Assembly (NCBI RefSeq): GCF_947623445.1
Contig: NC_135244.1
Coordinates: 22,320,860-22,384,859 of the forward strand
DNA length: 64,000 bases
Source of the DNA: Clavelina lepadiformis
Taxonomy: Eukaryota; Chordata; Ascidiacea; Aplousobranchia; Clavelinidae
Direction of reading: 5' to 3'
A program made the position numbers and the translations under genes. The notes beneath the pieces are model-generated. The model was not told where the DNA came from. It saw only the letters and a list, made by a program, of their open reading frames with translations, and searched no databases. Shown one piece after another: positions 36,599 to 47,922 of this stretch. How positions within the stretch are numbered: the first letter of the stretch is position 1; each line of letters starts with the position of its first letter.

Positions 36599-38015
36599 TT
36601 CCAAAAATATGAAATTGTTTGTTACATCAGAAGAAATTATGCGCGTACCATTTCCAAAACATACTTTTCAGAGAGAGACTTTTATAACCCGAGATTTTTC
36701 ACAAGCAACATTTAAATAGTGAATTAAGCCAAAGTTGTTTCCTTTTTTCGTATCCTTATGCTATAGCCAATTAGTGTAGGACACACGTTACACGTCACAT
36801 GTGCTGTGTCACAAAATATCTCATTTGTAACCATTAACAATCTGACAACACTTTCCCGTTACAGAGATAATGTCAACAAGAACACGCCTAAATTCGTAAC
36901 TAGCACTTGTAATACACTTCTCAAAACCATCTATTGCTTGAATTCAGGCAACTATTTATATTTTTATGAATTAAATGTTTGAATGAGATGACTAACCAAA
37001 GACAGCACAACTTTTTAGTAATGTGCACAACTTGTAATTTGGCATTTCGCTACAAATGCCACTGTGGCAAGACTCTGTGCGATGCCAATGTCAAACCAAG
37101 TTTATGCCGCTTAACTGTAGGTCATGTCAAAGATTTTCGGTGTAACTTGCGTGGAATGCACCCTGGTGAGGATGCAACTAATTTGCATTATAGTTTGTTT
37201 CTGAAGCTAGATTTGGGAATGTGTAGACATATTTTAGTACAATAAAATTAAACAATATGTTTTATTTAGAAGGTGCTCCATAACCCTAATCCGACAGTTT
37301 TTGTCAATGTGGTTTGGACTATGGAGTTAGCTTAGTGCAAGACGTGATGCTACTTGATATATTTTTTCCTTTTATAAAAGAAAAAATCTACTATGTGCAC
37401 ACTAGGTACCTTATCTTTAGTCACTTTAGTATTGTATTGCACCAAACTTTGTTGCTTTTCATGCAATTTTTAGCTACATTTTACACATCACCTGAAAAAA
37501 TTAATCGCTTTTTTCTTTGCTAAAAATTTGAATACGATAAGAAATTTTGTGTTGGTTGTTTATATGTCGAAGACAAGTATACTCTTGCCGCACACTGTGA
37601 CTTTGTTTTATGATAACGAGATAATCTGTGACATTTTTTGGCAAAGATTATTATTTAAATAGTGTACTAAAGTTTTCCTCAAAATTTGTTTACCAAGTTA
37701 TTTTACAGTAGTTTAAAACTTTCATTGGTAAAATATAGTGACAGGCTTTTTCCACATATATATTTCCATATTATATCCGTATAATGTGCAGCAATTTACT
37801 ATCTTTAGTTGCATAAAGCACAATTTTGCAAATCTTACAATCATTACACAATCTACTGAAGACTACTTTTATAGTAAATAGATTGATAAACTTTAAAAGA
37901 TTTTATGAAACTGACATTGGAAAAGTTTAATGTATTACCTATACTGTAGCATTCCCATGGTACAACATTATTGATACAAATCTTAAAGCAGTATTATTCG
38001 GATTAAGATTAATCT
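36599..38015. other. Intergenic, no supported gene
   Basis: An 88-aa frame at 36979-37245 is Cys-containing but has no recognisable domain, splice context or paralogue, so it is not called. Confidence 0.5.
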
Positions 38016-38403
38016 GAATTATTGTGTTTAAGTTGATGGTAGTATATGATATGTAAAGTAAATATTTGTTTGTAACTATTTCCTTTGTTTTTAACAAAAT
38101 TTTTTTTTATTTCAATACACATTGAAACATTTATTGAAATTAACAGAAATATTTCCGGAAATACGAGAAATACGAGTAACAACAACAACCTTGACTGCAA
38201 TACACATACTGGATAGTGACTAGATAGCGACTAGATAGTGAATTAGAATTTTGACCTTTTGACGGCCAATTTGTCGCCGGTTAATTTGATCGCCGGCCAA
38301 TTTACGTCATGGTTAATTTGATCGCCGGCCAATTTGTTGCCGGTCAGTTGTCCACTACCAGTTGTCGCCGGTGAGTTTGTTCACGGCCATATGTCGTGAT
38401 CCC
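38016..38403. mobile_element. Truncated second copy of the 32.5-kb element
   Basis: From CTGAATTATTGTGTTTAAG onward it matches 32674-33191, with an internal deletion and fewer GCCGGCCAATTT units, and ends in the same ATATGTCGTGATCC terminus. The left inverted end is missing. The right end abuts a fragment of the ParB-like gene family at 38404. Confidence 0.85.
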
Positions 38404-38450
38404 TGCAACAACAACAGAAGGTTGTATCATTTCAAAGTCAAGATGCGTAG
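38404..38450 (+). pseudogene. Fragment of the ParB-like gene family
   Basis: CTGCAACAACAACAGAAGG and the following bases match the exon-1 core of member F (encoding CNNNRRLY, then a diverged HFKV). The rest of the exon upstream is replaced by the mobile element, so this is a remnant of a further family member. Confidence 0.6.
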
Positions 38451-39562
38451 TAAGTTTGTTATAAACATTTGTTTCTTGGTAATTTTAATATAAATATTTT
38501 GATTACTTTTCACCCTTGTTGGTGGACTTCTTGACGGCTCTAATGGAAAAGAGAAAGTCGTTATGAATAAAACAAATTGTAAACAACCGAACGTTCATAT
38601 AAAGAATGCATCTGGTTGTGACCTTTACACAAATCGCGATTTAATCTCTCAAAGTTGCAATATTTCACACGCCATGCGACACTATTACTTCCTGCACAGC
38701 ATAGCACAGCACAGCACTGGCATTGGACAACATGAGTAAAGAGGGGAGAATACAAGCACAATACATATTCTGCAGCCCACAGGATCAGTCAAATCATTTT
38801 GCTACTGTAACGTTGTAAGCAGGAAAGTGCGACCAGTTTTTAAGTTAGTTCTATTTTCAATTGTTTTTCTGAATACACCAACTTTTTATGAGTAGTCTAT
38901 AGTTATTCGTCTAGTCGTAGTAGTCTATAGATACAGAGTATATTATGCGGGTGGTAATATATTAGTTTGTTCTTGTTCGTGAAATCACAATCATTAATTA
39001 ACGATTGCCTTGATATTTTATCTAAACCGTCATGGCGAGTCGATACTGGAATCTTTTTTTCCAGTCTCATAAATATTGAATAACGTTATTCGATCAAACG
39101 CCAAAATAACGCTTGGTTACGTCACATTAAACCTATGTGCTGGCGAAAACAAGTGCGTTACTGGAATCCCCTAATTCGATACTACGGTTTCGCGTCACGA
39201 GATTTCCAGCGAAACTAGATTCTCGCTGTCCAGCACGATGTGCGGTGGAGACGTGGCTATAAAAACGTCGATTGCTCTACTGCATTAAGGGTTAGTGCAT
39301 TGTAAAGTTTGGAACAACTCATGAAAAATAAGATTTTTGAGACGTAGCAGATAGTACAAGTTACAGACTAAAATGTGGCAGCAGAAATGTTTACCGATGG
39401 TAGAAATGCATGCTTTTCAGAATTCAAAACTGAGGGAATGTGACGACATAAATCGATTTTATTCTGAATTATATAGGCGTACAATCTTTAAGATTAACTT
39501 TACGTGTTAGGTATTTAGGAAGTTGTTTTATTTATCCAAACTCGCTGCAAGCAATCAACAAG
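38451..39562. other. Promoter side of member A; no other gene
   Basis: A TATA-like GGCTATAAAAACG occurs at about 39257, some 300 bp before the start of member A. A weak kappaB-like TGGAATCCCC lies at about 39162. Neither shows the full promoter module of members B, D, E and F. Confidence 0.45.
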
Positions 39563-40729
39563 ATGGAACGGCGACGACCAAGCGACTTACTCTTCACTCA
39601 AACCAGCATCTCACCAAACTTCTCGAACGGACAAAATATCAACAACGTGGTGGAACAAATCCGTCGAAATCCGCAACTGGCCGAATCCTTTCAACCGCTG
39701 GAGATTGCCCAGGATAGATACAACCACAGATGGTACTGCAATGACAACAGGAGATTGTACATGTTTAGAGCGTTGGAGAGACTCCATTGCATCACATATG
39801 TCACAGTAAGTTTGATTATTTTGCTCATATCTAGTCATAACCGGTGATTTTGCCTTCTAAATGATCTATGGTTGGTGACATAGGTGGGCAGTACCGCGGT
39901 ACTATAGTACCGAATTACTGTACCGCGGTAGTTTTTTCAGTACCGACACCGGTACTGAAAATTTCAGTCGGTTCCGGTACTCGGTACTTTTTACGTGATT
40001 ATTTCAAAATTTTAATAAGTATGTTTTCAAAAATACACGTTAATTAATTCTTAATATTAATTTTAGCATTTATTGATCTTTTATAATCTAGGAATGTCAA
40101 GTAAAATTGCAAGCGATTAACGTCACATATGTTTTGACCTGGAGTAACCTTTACCGGGGGCATAGTGGTGACAAATATTGCATTTGCAACATCTTTTACA
40201 GAAAAATTACCGACAAAGTACCGACTACCAAATTATTTTTTGAAAATAGTATCAAATACCGGAACCGTCGGTACAGTTTTTGCTAAGTACCGGTACCGTT
40301 ACCGACGATACTTTCAAAGTACCGACTGCCCACCTCTGGTTCGTGAACAGCAGGGGTGTGGATGTTGTGTCTGTTGTTAAATTTAAAGAATCGCGTCACT
40401 CAATAAGTTGTATGAACCATACTTGATGTTGCAAATTATTTAGAACAACTCTGTAGAACAGACTATAGTTACTGTTTGCAGTCATGTAGCGAGATGTCGT
40501 ATCAGCTCATACTTGCTGGTGCTGTCATATGTCAAGATCACCTGAAACTTATTAACATTGACATAGCATCAGCCACCAAGACCTGATATTTAATCATTAG
40601 ATTGTTTGGATCCAGTTGCTCTTGTAACTGATTGTTTCTGTACAGACCAGAGTGGGGCACATCCGCCCAAAACCCGCCGAAGCTGGAGATCAGATCAACG
40701 TGCGGGGAGGATTAACTCTTCCTCATTAA
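39563..40729 (+). CDS. ParB/sulfiredoxin-like small protein, member A
   Basis: Two exons, 39563-39805 and 40646-40729 (TAA), joining in phase to 108 aa. Exon 1 encodes MERRRPSDLLFTQ, then ISPNFSNGQNINNVVEQIRR, then SFQPLEIAQD and WYCNDNRRLYMFRALERL; exon 2 encodes TRVGHIRPKPAEAG and ends LTLPH. The order 'hydrophobic strand, search-helix, PLEV, Y..DNRRLY.F.AL' resembles the ParB/sulfiredoxin fold, where the final motif is GxHRxxA; this is resemblance by eye only. The intron contains an hAT MITE (39879-40338) with its target duplication. Members B and D are the closest paralogues. Cellular role unknown; no signal peptide or membrane segment. Confidence 0.75.
39871..40346. mobile_element. hAT-type MITE in the intron of member A
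   Basis: The element is 39879-40338 (460 bp). Ends CATAGGTGGGCAGTACC and, reverse-complemented, CAGAGGTGGGCAGTCGG. It is flanked by GTTGGTGA (39871-39878) and GTTCGTGA (40339-40346), 7/8 matching. Interior GGTAC-rich inverted blocks. Members B, D and F lack it. Confidence 0.9.
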
Positions 40730-41177
40730 CGATGACATCACAATAGACTACTACATATTTCGTCTGTGACATCATAATCAACGTCATCATGTTATCAAAA
40801 CTTTTTTCGCTCTTGCTGTCAAATTTATGCAGTCCAATTGTTGCGTCACACTTAAACGATTAAAACTCTGTCAATATTGTTCTACTTGCTGTGGTAAGAT
40901 TTTGTGTATTGTATGTCATAGCTTCTTTGTGTTATGAGAGAAACCAGCGTATTCCACGTCGTACCTTTTTTGTGCTGTGTATGACGTAAGTCAGACAATG
41001 TGTATTTTGAATGTGTGCAGCCTTATAGCTCATTTACACCAGAAAACAAAATAAAATTCTATACATTGTATGCTACAAACTTTTGGAGACTTTGTCGTCT
41101 GCGTGAACAGGAAGACAGCGGTGGGAAAACCGCGATTGATATAGCGTCGGCTGAAATGAGTTATTGTTATCTATAGC
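40730..41177. other. 3' flank of member A
   Basis: No gene recognised between the stop codon of member A and the target duplication of the foldback element. Confidence 0.5.
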
Positions 41178-41782
41178 ATAGAACTATGGAACGCCAACGC
41201 CGCAAAAATAGCAAAATGTTAAATTGAATGGGAACTTTGCAAATTATGTTTTGTTTTCATAATTTGATTGGAAGGTTTTGAAACGTAATTTTATAGATTC
41301 AAATCACGAAACAACAAGCCAAACGCCAAAGCCGGCATTCAAACGGGCTTTTCTGTGATTGCTGTTGCACGATTCATATGCCAATTTTCAAAATGGTTTC
41401 GCAACATTTACAATTACACCACAGTTTTATAAACTTGATTTTTTAAATCAAACCACGACATTTTAAGTCAGATATAACAACTGCAAAGCAAACTGGCTGT
41501 TGGCAAGTTACAATGCCTAATGGCAAATGGTATTTTCTTTAATCGGATTGCAGTTTTGTTAATCACATGTCGGTTTTTTGAATCATGTAACTTATACCAT
41601 GAATTATAAAATGGCCAAATGATTGGAAATTAGTCTTCGTGAATTAAAAATGGGCGAACCAATTTGCAAAATACATACGTGATTAAACAAACATGCATTC
41701 CTAAAAGCACTAAATGATTCTATAAAAGTACGTATGAATCACATAACGTCTTCATGAATTGCCAAGTATAGATGGATCGGCA

Positions 41783-42085
41783 AATGTATAGATGATTTGC
41801 CAAAAGTGCATGAATCGCCAAATGTACATGATTCGACAAATGTATGCGTGAATCGCCAAATGTACATGATTCGGTAAATGCATGCATGAATCGCCAAATG
41901 TACGTGATTCGGTAAATGTATGCGTGAATCGCCAAATGTACGTGATTCGACAAATGTATGCGTGAATCGCCAAATGTACGTGATTCGATGAATGTATGCG
42001 TGAATCGCCAAATGTACGTGATTCGATGAATGTATGCGTGAATCGCCAAATGTACGTGAATCGCCAAATGTACGTGAATCGACAA
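41783..42085 (-). repeat. 18/20-bp satellite array, left arm
   Basis: Units on the minus strand alternate between CATTTGGCGATTCACGCATA (20 bp) and CATTTGGCGAATCACGTA (18 bp), often as a 38-bp dimer, with CATTCATCGAATCACGTA variants. About 16 units. Divergent, shorter relics continue outward to about 41590. The array is shorter than its partner in the right arm. Confidence 0.9.
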
Positions 42086-42371
42086 ATGTATGGATGGTTC
42101 GTTGTTAAAGTGCGCCGCGCCAAGTGTGCAAAAATGTCTCTATTGGGTAAAAAAAATGTCTCTCTTGGGGATACCAAGAAGAAAAAGGGATTTTGAGAGA
42201 AGACAAAGTTTTCTGAATAGCCTATGTTTCGGGCAGGCCGAAAGTTACCGTGTACCGTCAGTGCAAAATACTTTGCGATCAGCAATAAGCGTAAGCTTAG
42301 TTTTGTTCGCAATGAAGAATGGGATGTTTCTTTAGAAGTTATTTCAACACAACACGCGTTAGGTTATGTTC

Positions 42372-43169
42372 TACAGTCGACTCCGCTTAATTCGGACACT
42401 TTGGTTCCGCTCACTTTTGGCCGAATTAAGCGGAAAATCGATTGTTCGTTTCATGGTCATGCGTAAAGACAAACAACGCATTTAAAATACTGCAGTGTTG
42501 CGTAATAAATGAATTGCACCTGTGCTATACTGCAGTAATTGGCACTGATCGCATAAAACACACAAGAGTACGAGTAAATGAGTACGCATAAAACGCACAT
42601 TCCGAGCCGCTTCCTCTCTGTCTTTAAACCTCGTCCACGAAGCATAGTCTCTTCACGTTGTTCACGCAGATTTGCATCATTTTTCTGCCAATCTTGCAAA
42701 GTACGTTTTGATACCAACGCAGCTAAATGACGAACTGTCAAGGAAGCGTCGTCATTTTTTTCTTCGTTTACTTTAGTGAGCAATTTCACTTTTTCTTCTA
42801 AATTTTTCTGTACCATTCTGTTCTACAAGATGGTCGCAATGGTACCGAAGTAAAAGCGACTATGAAGCTGGCACGGCGTTATATGAATTCATTGTCGATT
42901 GTTATCGCATCAATCGTCATTGTTTCACCATAATCACTCATAATGCAATTGAATCTTGTCTTAAAACGAACGAAGTAGGCCTACTGTTTATTGTGTCATA
43001 ACCTAATGATGGAATTGCGAACCTGTGTCCGAATTAAGCGGAGAATTGTCCGAATTAACGGGAGTTTTTTTACGTTCAATTTTTACTTTTGTTCCGTTCC
43101 CGAGCATTTTGACCGAATAAAGCGCTTGTCCGGGTTATCCGGTGTCCGAATTAAGCGGATTCGACTGTA
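42372..43169. mobile_element. Tigger/pogo-like insertion in the foldback left arm
   Basis: The element is 42374-43167 (794 bp), flanked by TA on both sides. Ends CAGTCGACTCCGCTTAATTC and, reverse-complemented, CAGTCGAATCCGCTTAATTC, with extra CCGAATTAAGCGG boxes inside. The right foldback arm has a single TA at the matching place (TTCTATTTG), proving insertion. It holds the first part of a transposase only, so it is an internally deleted derivative. Confidence 0.92.
42640..42816 (-). pseudogene. Tigger-like transposase N-terminal remnant
   Basis: The minus-strand frame from 42816 reads MVQKNLEEKVKLLTKVNEE, then SLTVRHLAALVSKRTLQDWQ, then KNDANLREQ, like the CENP-B/Tigger N-terminal helix-turn-helix (psq) DNA-binding domain. 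The catalytic DDE region is missing: only about 60 residues look authentic and the open frame then runs into non-coding sequence. Confidence 0.6.
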
Positions 43170-43177
43170 TTTGAAAT

Positions 43178-43786
43178 GTGATTATTAGGGCAACCAAAAG
43201 TCAATATGGTCAATTTTTTTTACCTGCTCAGAATGCTATGAAACAAGCACAAAACAAATTTCAGCTTTGTACGACGTGTGGTATAGAAGTTATTAGGTGA
43301 GACAAAGTCAAAATGTTACGTTAGGTCAAAATACGGTCAAATTGTTTCGTTAGGTCTTTTTTTTAGGTCAAAATCTATTAAACTTGTAATTTTGTAACCA
43401 TTTTGTAATATTATTCTTCCGTTTTTCTCTTTTCTTGTACCGCAAACAATTCCAGTCCCGCAAATTTTACTTAGAACCAAAGCCACAAAGAGAGGGAAGG
43501 CTTTTCAGCGCGTTTGGTGGCGTCACGATGTGACGTCATTGCATTTGAAACTGCAAGTTGTCAATCTTAATACGCAGAAACGAAAAAAAAGTCAACACTA
43601 GAAAAGCATTTTGTCATTTTTAAATGCAGCTTTAGATTAGAAAGTTGCTGTAGACCGTGTAGAGACTATCAGTATAGCGTTTTTCAAAATGAGATGAAAA
43701 TTTAAAATTTTTAGGTCAAAATTTGCAAATTTTAAGGTCAAAATTTAAAAATTTTAGGTCAAAAAACTGGTTGCCCTAGTGATTAT
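43178..43786. mobile_element. hAT deletion derivative in the foldback left arm
   Basis: The element is 43186-43778 (593 bp), with ends TAGGGCAACC and GGTTGCCCTA, the same family as 27658-30100 and inverted relative to 30382-30984. It is flanked by a perfect 8-bp duplication GTGATTAT (43178-43185 and 43779-43786). The right foldback arm shows one GTGATTAT at the matching place, confirming the insertion site. Confidence 0.95.
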
Positions 43787-44273
43787 TAAGCCGGGCCAGT
43801 ACTGCAGTGCTGTGGTAGGCTGGTATATCCTATTCAGGCCAGTCTTTCAAGAGCGCCTTTTAGCGTTTTATTAAGCAGCACATGAGGTTGGTTGGGTTAA
43901 TTTCATTTTGCAGTCAGAATTGCAGACCTGAATGGAAAGGAATACCACAGCACTGCAGTACTGGCCCGGCTTAATAATCACATTTCAAATAGAACATAAC
44001 CTAGCGCGTGTAGTGTTGAAATAACTTCTAAAGAAACATCCCATTCTTCATTGCGAACAAAACTAAGCTTACGCTTATTGCTGATCGCAAAGTATTTTGC
44101 ACTGACGGTACACGGTAACTTTCGGCCTGCCCGAAACATAGGCTATTCAGAAAACTTGGTCTTCTCTCAAAATCCCTTTTTCTTCTTGGTATCCCCAAGA
44201 GAGACATTTTTTTTACCCAATAGAGACATTTTTGCACACTTGGCGCGGCGCACTCTAACAACGAACCATCCAT

Positions 44274-44735
44274 ACATTTGTCGATTCATGTACATTTGGC
44301 GATTCATGCATACATTTGGCGAATCACGTACATTTGGCGATTCACGCATACATTCATCGAATCACGTACATTTGGCGATTCACGCATACATTTGGCGATT
44401 CACGCATACATTTGGCGAATCACGTACATTTGGCGATTCACGCATACATTCATCGAATCACGTACATTTGGCGATTCACGCATACATTTGGCGATTCACG
44501 CATACATTTGGCGATTCACGCATACATTTGTCCAATCACGTACATTTGGCGATTCACGCATACATTTGTCGATTCACGTACATTTGGCGATTCACGCATA
44601 CATTTGGCGATTCACGCATACATTTGTCGAATCACGTACATTTGGCGATTCACGCATGCATTTGTCGAATCATGTACATTTGGCGATTCATGCACTTTTG
44701 GCAAATCATCTATACATTTGCCGATCCATCTATAC
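44274..44735 (+). repeat. 18/20-bp satellite array, right arm
   Basis: Same units as the left arm but about 24 of them, so the arrays have expanded or contracted independently since the arms were identical. Because no unit contains a stop on this strand in the frames used, long frames rich in FGDSRIH and HLAIHAYI run through; they are not taken as genes. Divergent relics continue outward to about 44960. Confidence 0.9.
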
Positions 44736-45323
44736 TTGGCAATTCATGAAGACGTTATGTGATTCATACGTACTTTTATAGAATCATTTAGTGCTTTTAG
44801 GAATGCATGTTTGTTTAATCACGTATGTATTTTGCAAATTGGTTCGCCCATTTTTAATTCACGAAGACTAATTTCCAATCATTTGGCCATTTTATAATTC
44901 ATGGTATAAGTTACATGATTCAAAAAACCGACATGTGATTAACAAAACTGCAATCCGATTAAAGAAAATACCATTTGCCATTAGGCATTGTAACTTGCCA
45001 ACAGCCAGTTTGCTTTGCAGTTGTTATATCTGACTTAAAATGTCGTGGTTTGATTTAAAAAATCAAGTTTATAAAACTGTGGTGTAATTGTAAATGTTGC
45101 GAAACCATTTTGATAATTGGCATATGAATCGTGCAACAGCAATCACAGAAAAGCCCGTTTGAATGCCGGTTTTGACGTTTGGCTTGTTGTTTCGTGATTT
45201 GAATCTATAAAATTACGTTTCAAAACCTTCCAATCAAATTATGAAAACAAAACATAATTTGCAAAGTTCCCATTCCAATTAACACTTTTCTATTTTTGCG
45301 GCGTTGGCGTTCCATATAGAACG

Positions 45324-46199
45324 TGTTGTAAATGCGAGTGTCGGATAATTTGTCGCATTGAACGTTGAAACCCAAGCAGAGTCTGAAACAACTCAAACGA
45401 ATACGCTTTTTGCAAAGATTAAATGGGACGATTAAATGGGACAAGGCTTTAGATTCCATTTGTGATATATTTCTAAAATTTTAACATATCATAAAACCTG
45501 TTACAGTCTTGCTAAGGCGCCCATGGATCAGTCACGCTTTGTATGAAGCCGTTAAAGTGGAGATGAAAATACGGTGCCATAAATTTAGGCTGTCTAGTAA
45601 TTAACACTGGGTGGTTCTTACCACACAAGCAGTTTCCGTTGGAATGAAACTGAAATATCGACCCCTCTAATATGATTTGGAAGTTTGTAGAGTTGGGATA
45701 TTGTATTGAAATGTATTTAAACTGTTGGGTGCATTTGTAGATTGTTGGTTTGATTACAACGACTTCGAGTGAAGTAGGTTTTTTGTGGTATGGTCCATAA
45801 AATGTAGTTGATCTAAAACCAGCAAAAAAAATTGGTAAAGGTATTGATAAAACAAACCAGCGACTAGGTTTGGTTTAAGTATAAGTTTGCTTAAGTTATA
45901 GTTTCTGCGTCTGAGTTTGTCGGCAGACTCGGCACAATGACACGGCCATATCATTCAAAACTTCAAGTGTTGTCGTCATCATTTTTCGGTTTTACATTTG
46001 TTTGAGGCAAATACGGGACGTTGCCAGTTATTGCTGATGACTGAAATACCAACGACAAGAAAAACGTGACAAATTTCCGAAGTGAAGTCGCGCCCTGAAG
46101 TGAGATGTGTGGTGTGGTATGACTCATACAACTCAGAAAACTTCGGTAAACAATTACGACATTACGTGTTTGCGTTTCAATTGATCTCGTCGTTTGTTC
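45324..46199. other. Intergenic, no gene seen
   Basis: Only unsupported short frames between the foldback element and the promoter of member B. Confidence 0.5.
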
Positions 46200-46336
46200 G
46201 GGAAATCCCCTCAAGTTAAACAGTCGTCTGAGTTATAGTATAAAGTGTAAATATTAAAACTGAAATATGATTTAGGAAATGTGCAGTGGCCTGCTAAAGC
46301 GATTTCAATCTCGCATTTTTGTTTTAACTATAAAAA
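46200..46336 (+). promoter_or_regulatory. Promoter module of member B
   Basis: A kappaB-consensus GGGAAATCCCC at 46200-46210 is followed by CTCAAGTTAAACAG (a weak IRF-like site) and, about 129 bp from the kappaB start, TATAAAAAG at 46329. The stretch GCGATTTCAATCTCGC just before TATA aligns with CGTGATTTTAATCTCG in members D and F, so the promoters are homologous. Confidence 0.6.
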
Positions 46337-46648
46337 GCCCTTGTCCATGCAAGAACAATTACAATATCAAGCGGGTTTCAGAAATACACTTACAAGATCG
46401 TTTATGTCGAATGCAAGCAATTCCAGAATTACTGCACTTACCCTATAAGCAGTGTAAACTATGTTTTCAGTCGTGGCTTATATTTTAAGCTCACTTTATT
46501 ATTTTCGGCAGCGTATGTGGAAGAATTTAATTGTTTCAGTTCCAGCCGCGTCGACTCTAAATTGTGTAAATTTGTTTTTTCAAACTTTCAGGCATTTATT
46601 ATTTGAAATATTTGATTAAATTTTGTTTTGAAATCTTCTGTCAAAGTC

Positions 46649-47157
46649 ATGGAGCGACGCGATAGACCAAGTGACTTGCTCTTCACACAGACCGACATTT
46701 CCCCAACTTTCATCAACGGACAAAACATCAACGAAATGGTGGAAAAAATTCGTCGAAATCCGCAACTGGCCGAATCTTTTCAACCGCTGGAGATAGTACC
46801 GGACAAAATCAACCTCAGATGGTACTGCAACGATAACAGAAGATTGTACATGTTTAGAGCGTTGGAGAGAGCGAATTGCATCACCCATGTCAGGGTGAGA
46901 CTGATAGCGGTTTGAAGAGTTTAGCTAAAAGTGGTTTTAGTTTGTTTCTGGACATTAATGGACATCTTATAACGACGTTAACTCATGTCTGCAAAATGTT
47001 GATGTTTGTATCATTTCAATATTATGTGAATGCAACGACAGCCAATAAGGTAAAATACCATTTCTTATTGCAGACAAAAGTGGGACGTATTCGACCAAAA
47101 TCTAAGAAAGCCGGGAATCGAATCAAAGTCCGAAACGGAATCACTCTTATGCATTGA
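46649..47157 (+). CDS. ParB/sulfiredoxin-like small protein, member B
   Basis: Exons 46649-46894 and 47074-47157 (TGA) give 109 aa. Conserved blocks: PSDLLFTQTDISPTFINGQN, INEMVEKIRRNPQLAESFQP, LEI, then RWYCNDNRRLYMFRALERA; exon 2 TKVGRIRPKSKKAGNRIKV. A splice acceptor (CTTTCAG) at about 46591 lies between the TATA box and the start codon, so the 5' UTR is either spliced or receives a trans-spliced leader. It converges with member C, 301 bp away. Differences from A and D sit mainly after PLEI (VPDKINL), with no break. Confidence 0.78.
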
Positions 47158-47458
47158 CAAAGTCGTCAAACTGACTCGTGATCTATAACCATTAAATGTT
47201 TCTAATTTTTCAGTCTTATTTGACACTTTTCAGTTACTGTTCAGTTCAGTTTTGTCTTTTCATATTTAATGTCCTGGTACTTGCGTGTGGTGTTTAATTA
47301 TGTATATTGTAATCTTTATATTGTTTTTAAATTAACTCGCGCAAGTAGGCCTATTAGTTACAGCATGTCATCACTCATCACATAATATGCTATATAAAGA
47401 AACATTGAAAAACACATTTCTTGAATTCTTTTATGCTGATTTTTTTCGTGAACAGCAT

Positions 47459-47922
47459 TCATTCTATTTTGACGTCCAAACCCGAATCGCGGTTTCTTCC
47501 GCTAAATACGACTTCTTTCATCTGCAAAACCACAACGTTTTACCAGTACGTGTAAAAATTTGTATTATAGTCTACGTTTGTCGTGTAAACCAATAAAAAC
47601 AATACGTTCATCTAAACGGCTGCTATACATATATACAAACGATTGTTAACGTAAATTTTCAGCTCACGTTTAAAATAGGAGCGTGATGAACTTTTTCCAC
47701 TTCTTTGAACACATAGAGGCTTCTGTTATTACGACAATACCATTTGCCATCTGATGGATCTTTTGCGATCTCTAGCGGAAGGAAGCGGGCGAGTGAAATG
47801 TTCAACTTCATTTCTTCGACAACTTTCTGCAGCTGTTTTCCTCGAAAGTAACCATGACTGAAACGGGATTTTATAGAGCACTGAGTATAATTTATTTCGC
47901 TTGCTTGCCGAGGTTTGTCCAT
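47459..47922 (-). CDS. ParB/sulfiredoxin-like small protein, member C (MDKP subfamily)
   Basis: Minus strand. Exon 1 47922-47668 (MDKPRQASEINYTQCSIKSR, FSHGYFRGKQLQKVVEEM, FLPLEIAKDP, KWYCRNNRSLYVFKEVEKV), donor GTGAGC, exon 2 47521-47459 after TTTTGCAG (MKEVVFSGRNRDSGLDVKIE, stop). In phase, 105 aa. The same plan as A, B, D and F, but only modest identity; a second subfamily. The exon border falls at the equivalent place, which supports both exons. In NNRSLY the second Arg of the NRRLY motif is replaced by Ser. It forms a convergent pair with B. Confidence 0.72.

Larger units (their letters stand above)
41178..45323. mobile_element. Foldback transposon with satellite-bearing inverted arms
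   Basis: The element is 41186-45315. The left arm starts ATGGAACGCCAACGCCGC and the right arm ends in its inverse; the match continues inward for about 1.26-1.39 kb per arm to a loop of only about 80 bp near 43843-43924. The flanks ATAGAACT (41178-41185) and ATAGAACG (45316-45323) form an 8-bp duplication with one mismatch. Each arm holds an 18/20-bp satellite array. The left arm contains two later insertions (42374-43167 and 43186-43778). No transposase of its own. The architecture matches foldback-type elements (FB, Galileo, TU), but superfamily is undecided; 8 bp fits hAT or P. Confidence 0.88.

Noticed and set aside
36979-37245. 88-aa frame with several Cys
   Set aside because: Spacing does not fit a known zinc finger and no relative is seen in the window.
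41720-42312. Overlapping long minus-strand frames (121, 90 and 186 aa) rich in FGDSRIH and HLAIHAYI
   Set aside because: They are read-through of a stop-free 18/20-bp satellite inside the foldback arm; the same peptides appear in several frames.
44051-44781. Plus-strand frames of 232, 167 and 148 aa
   Set aside because: Mirror image of the same satellite in the opposite arm; no codon bias or domain.
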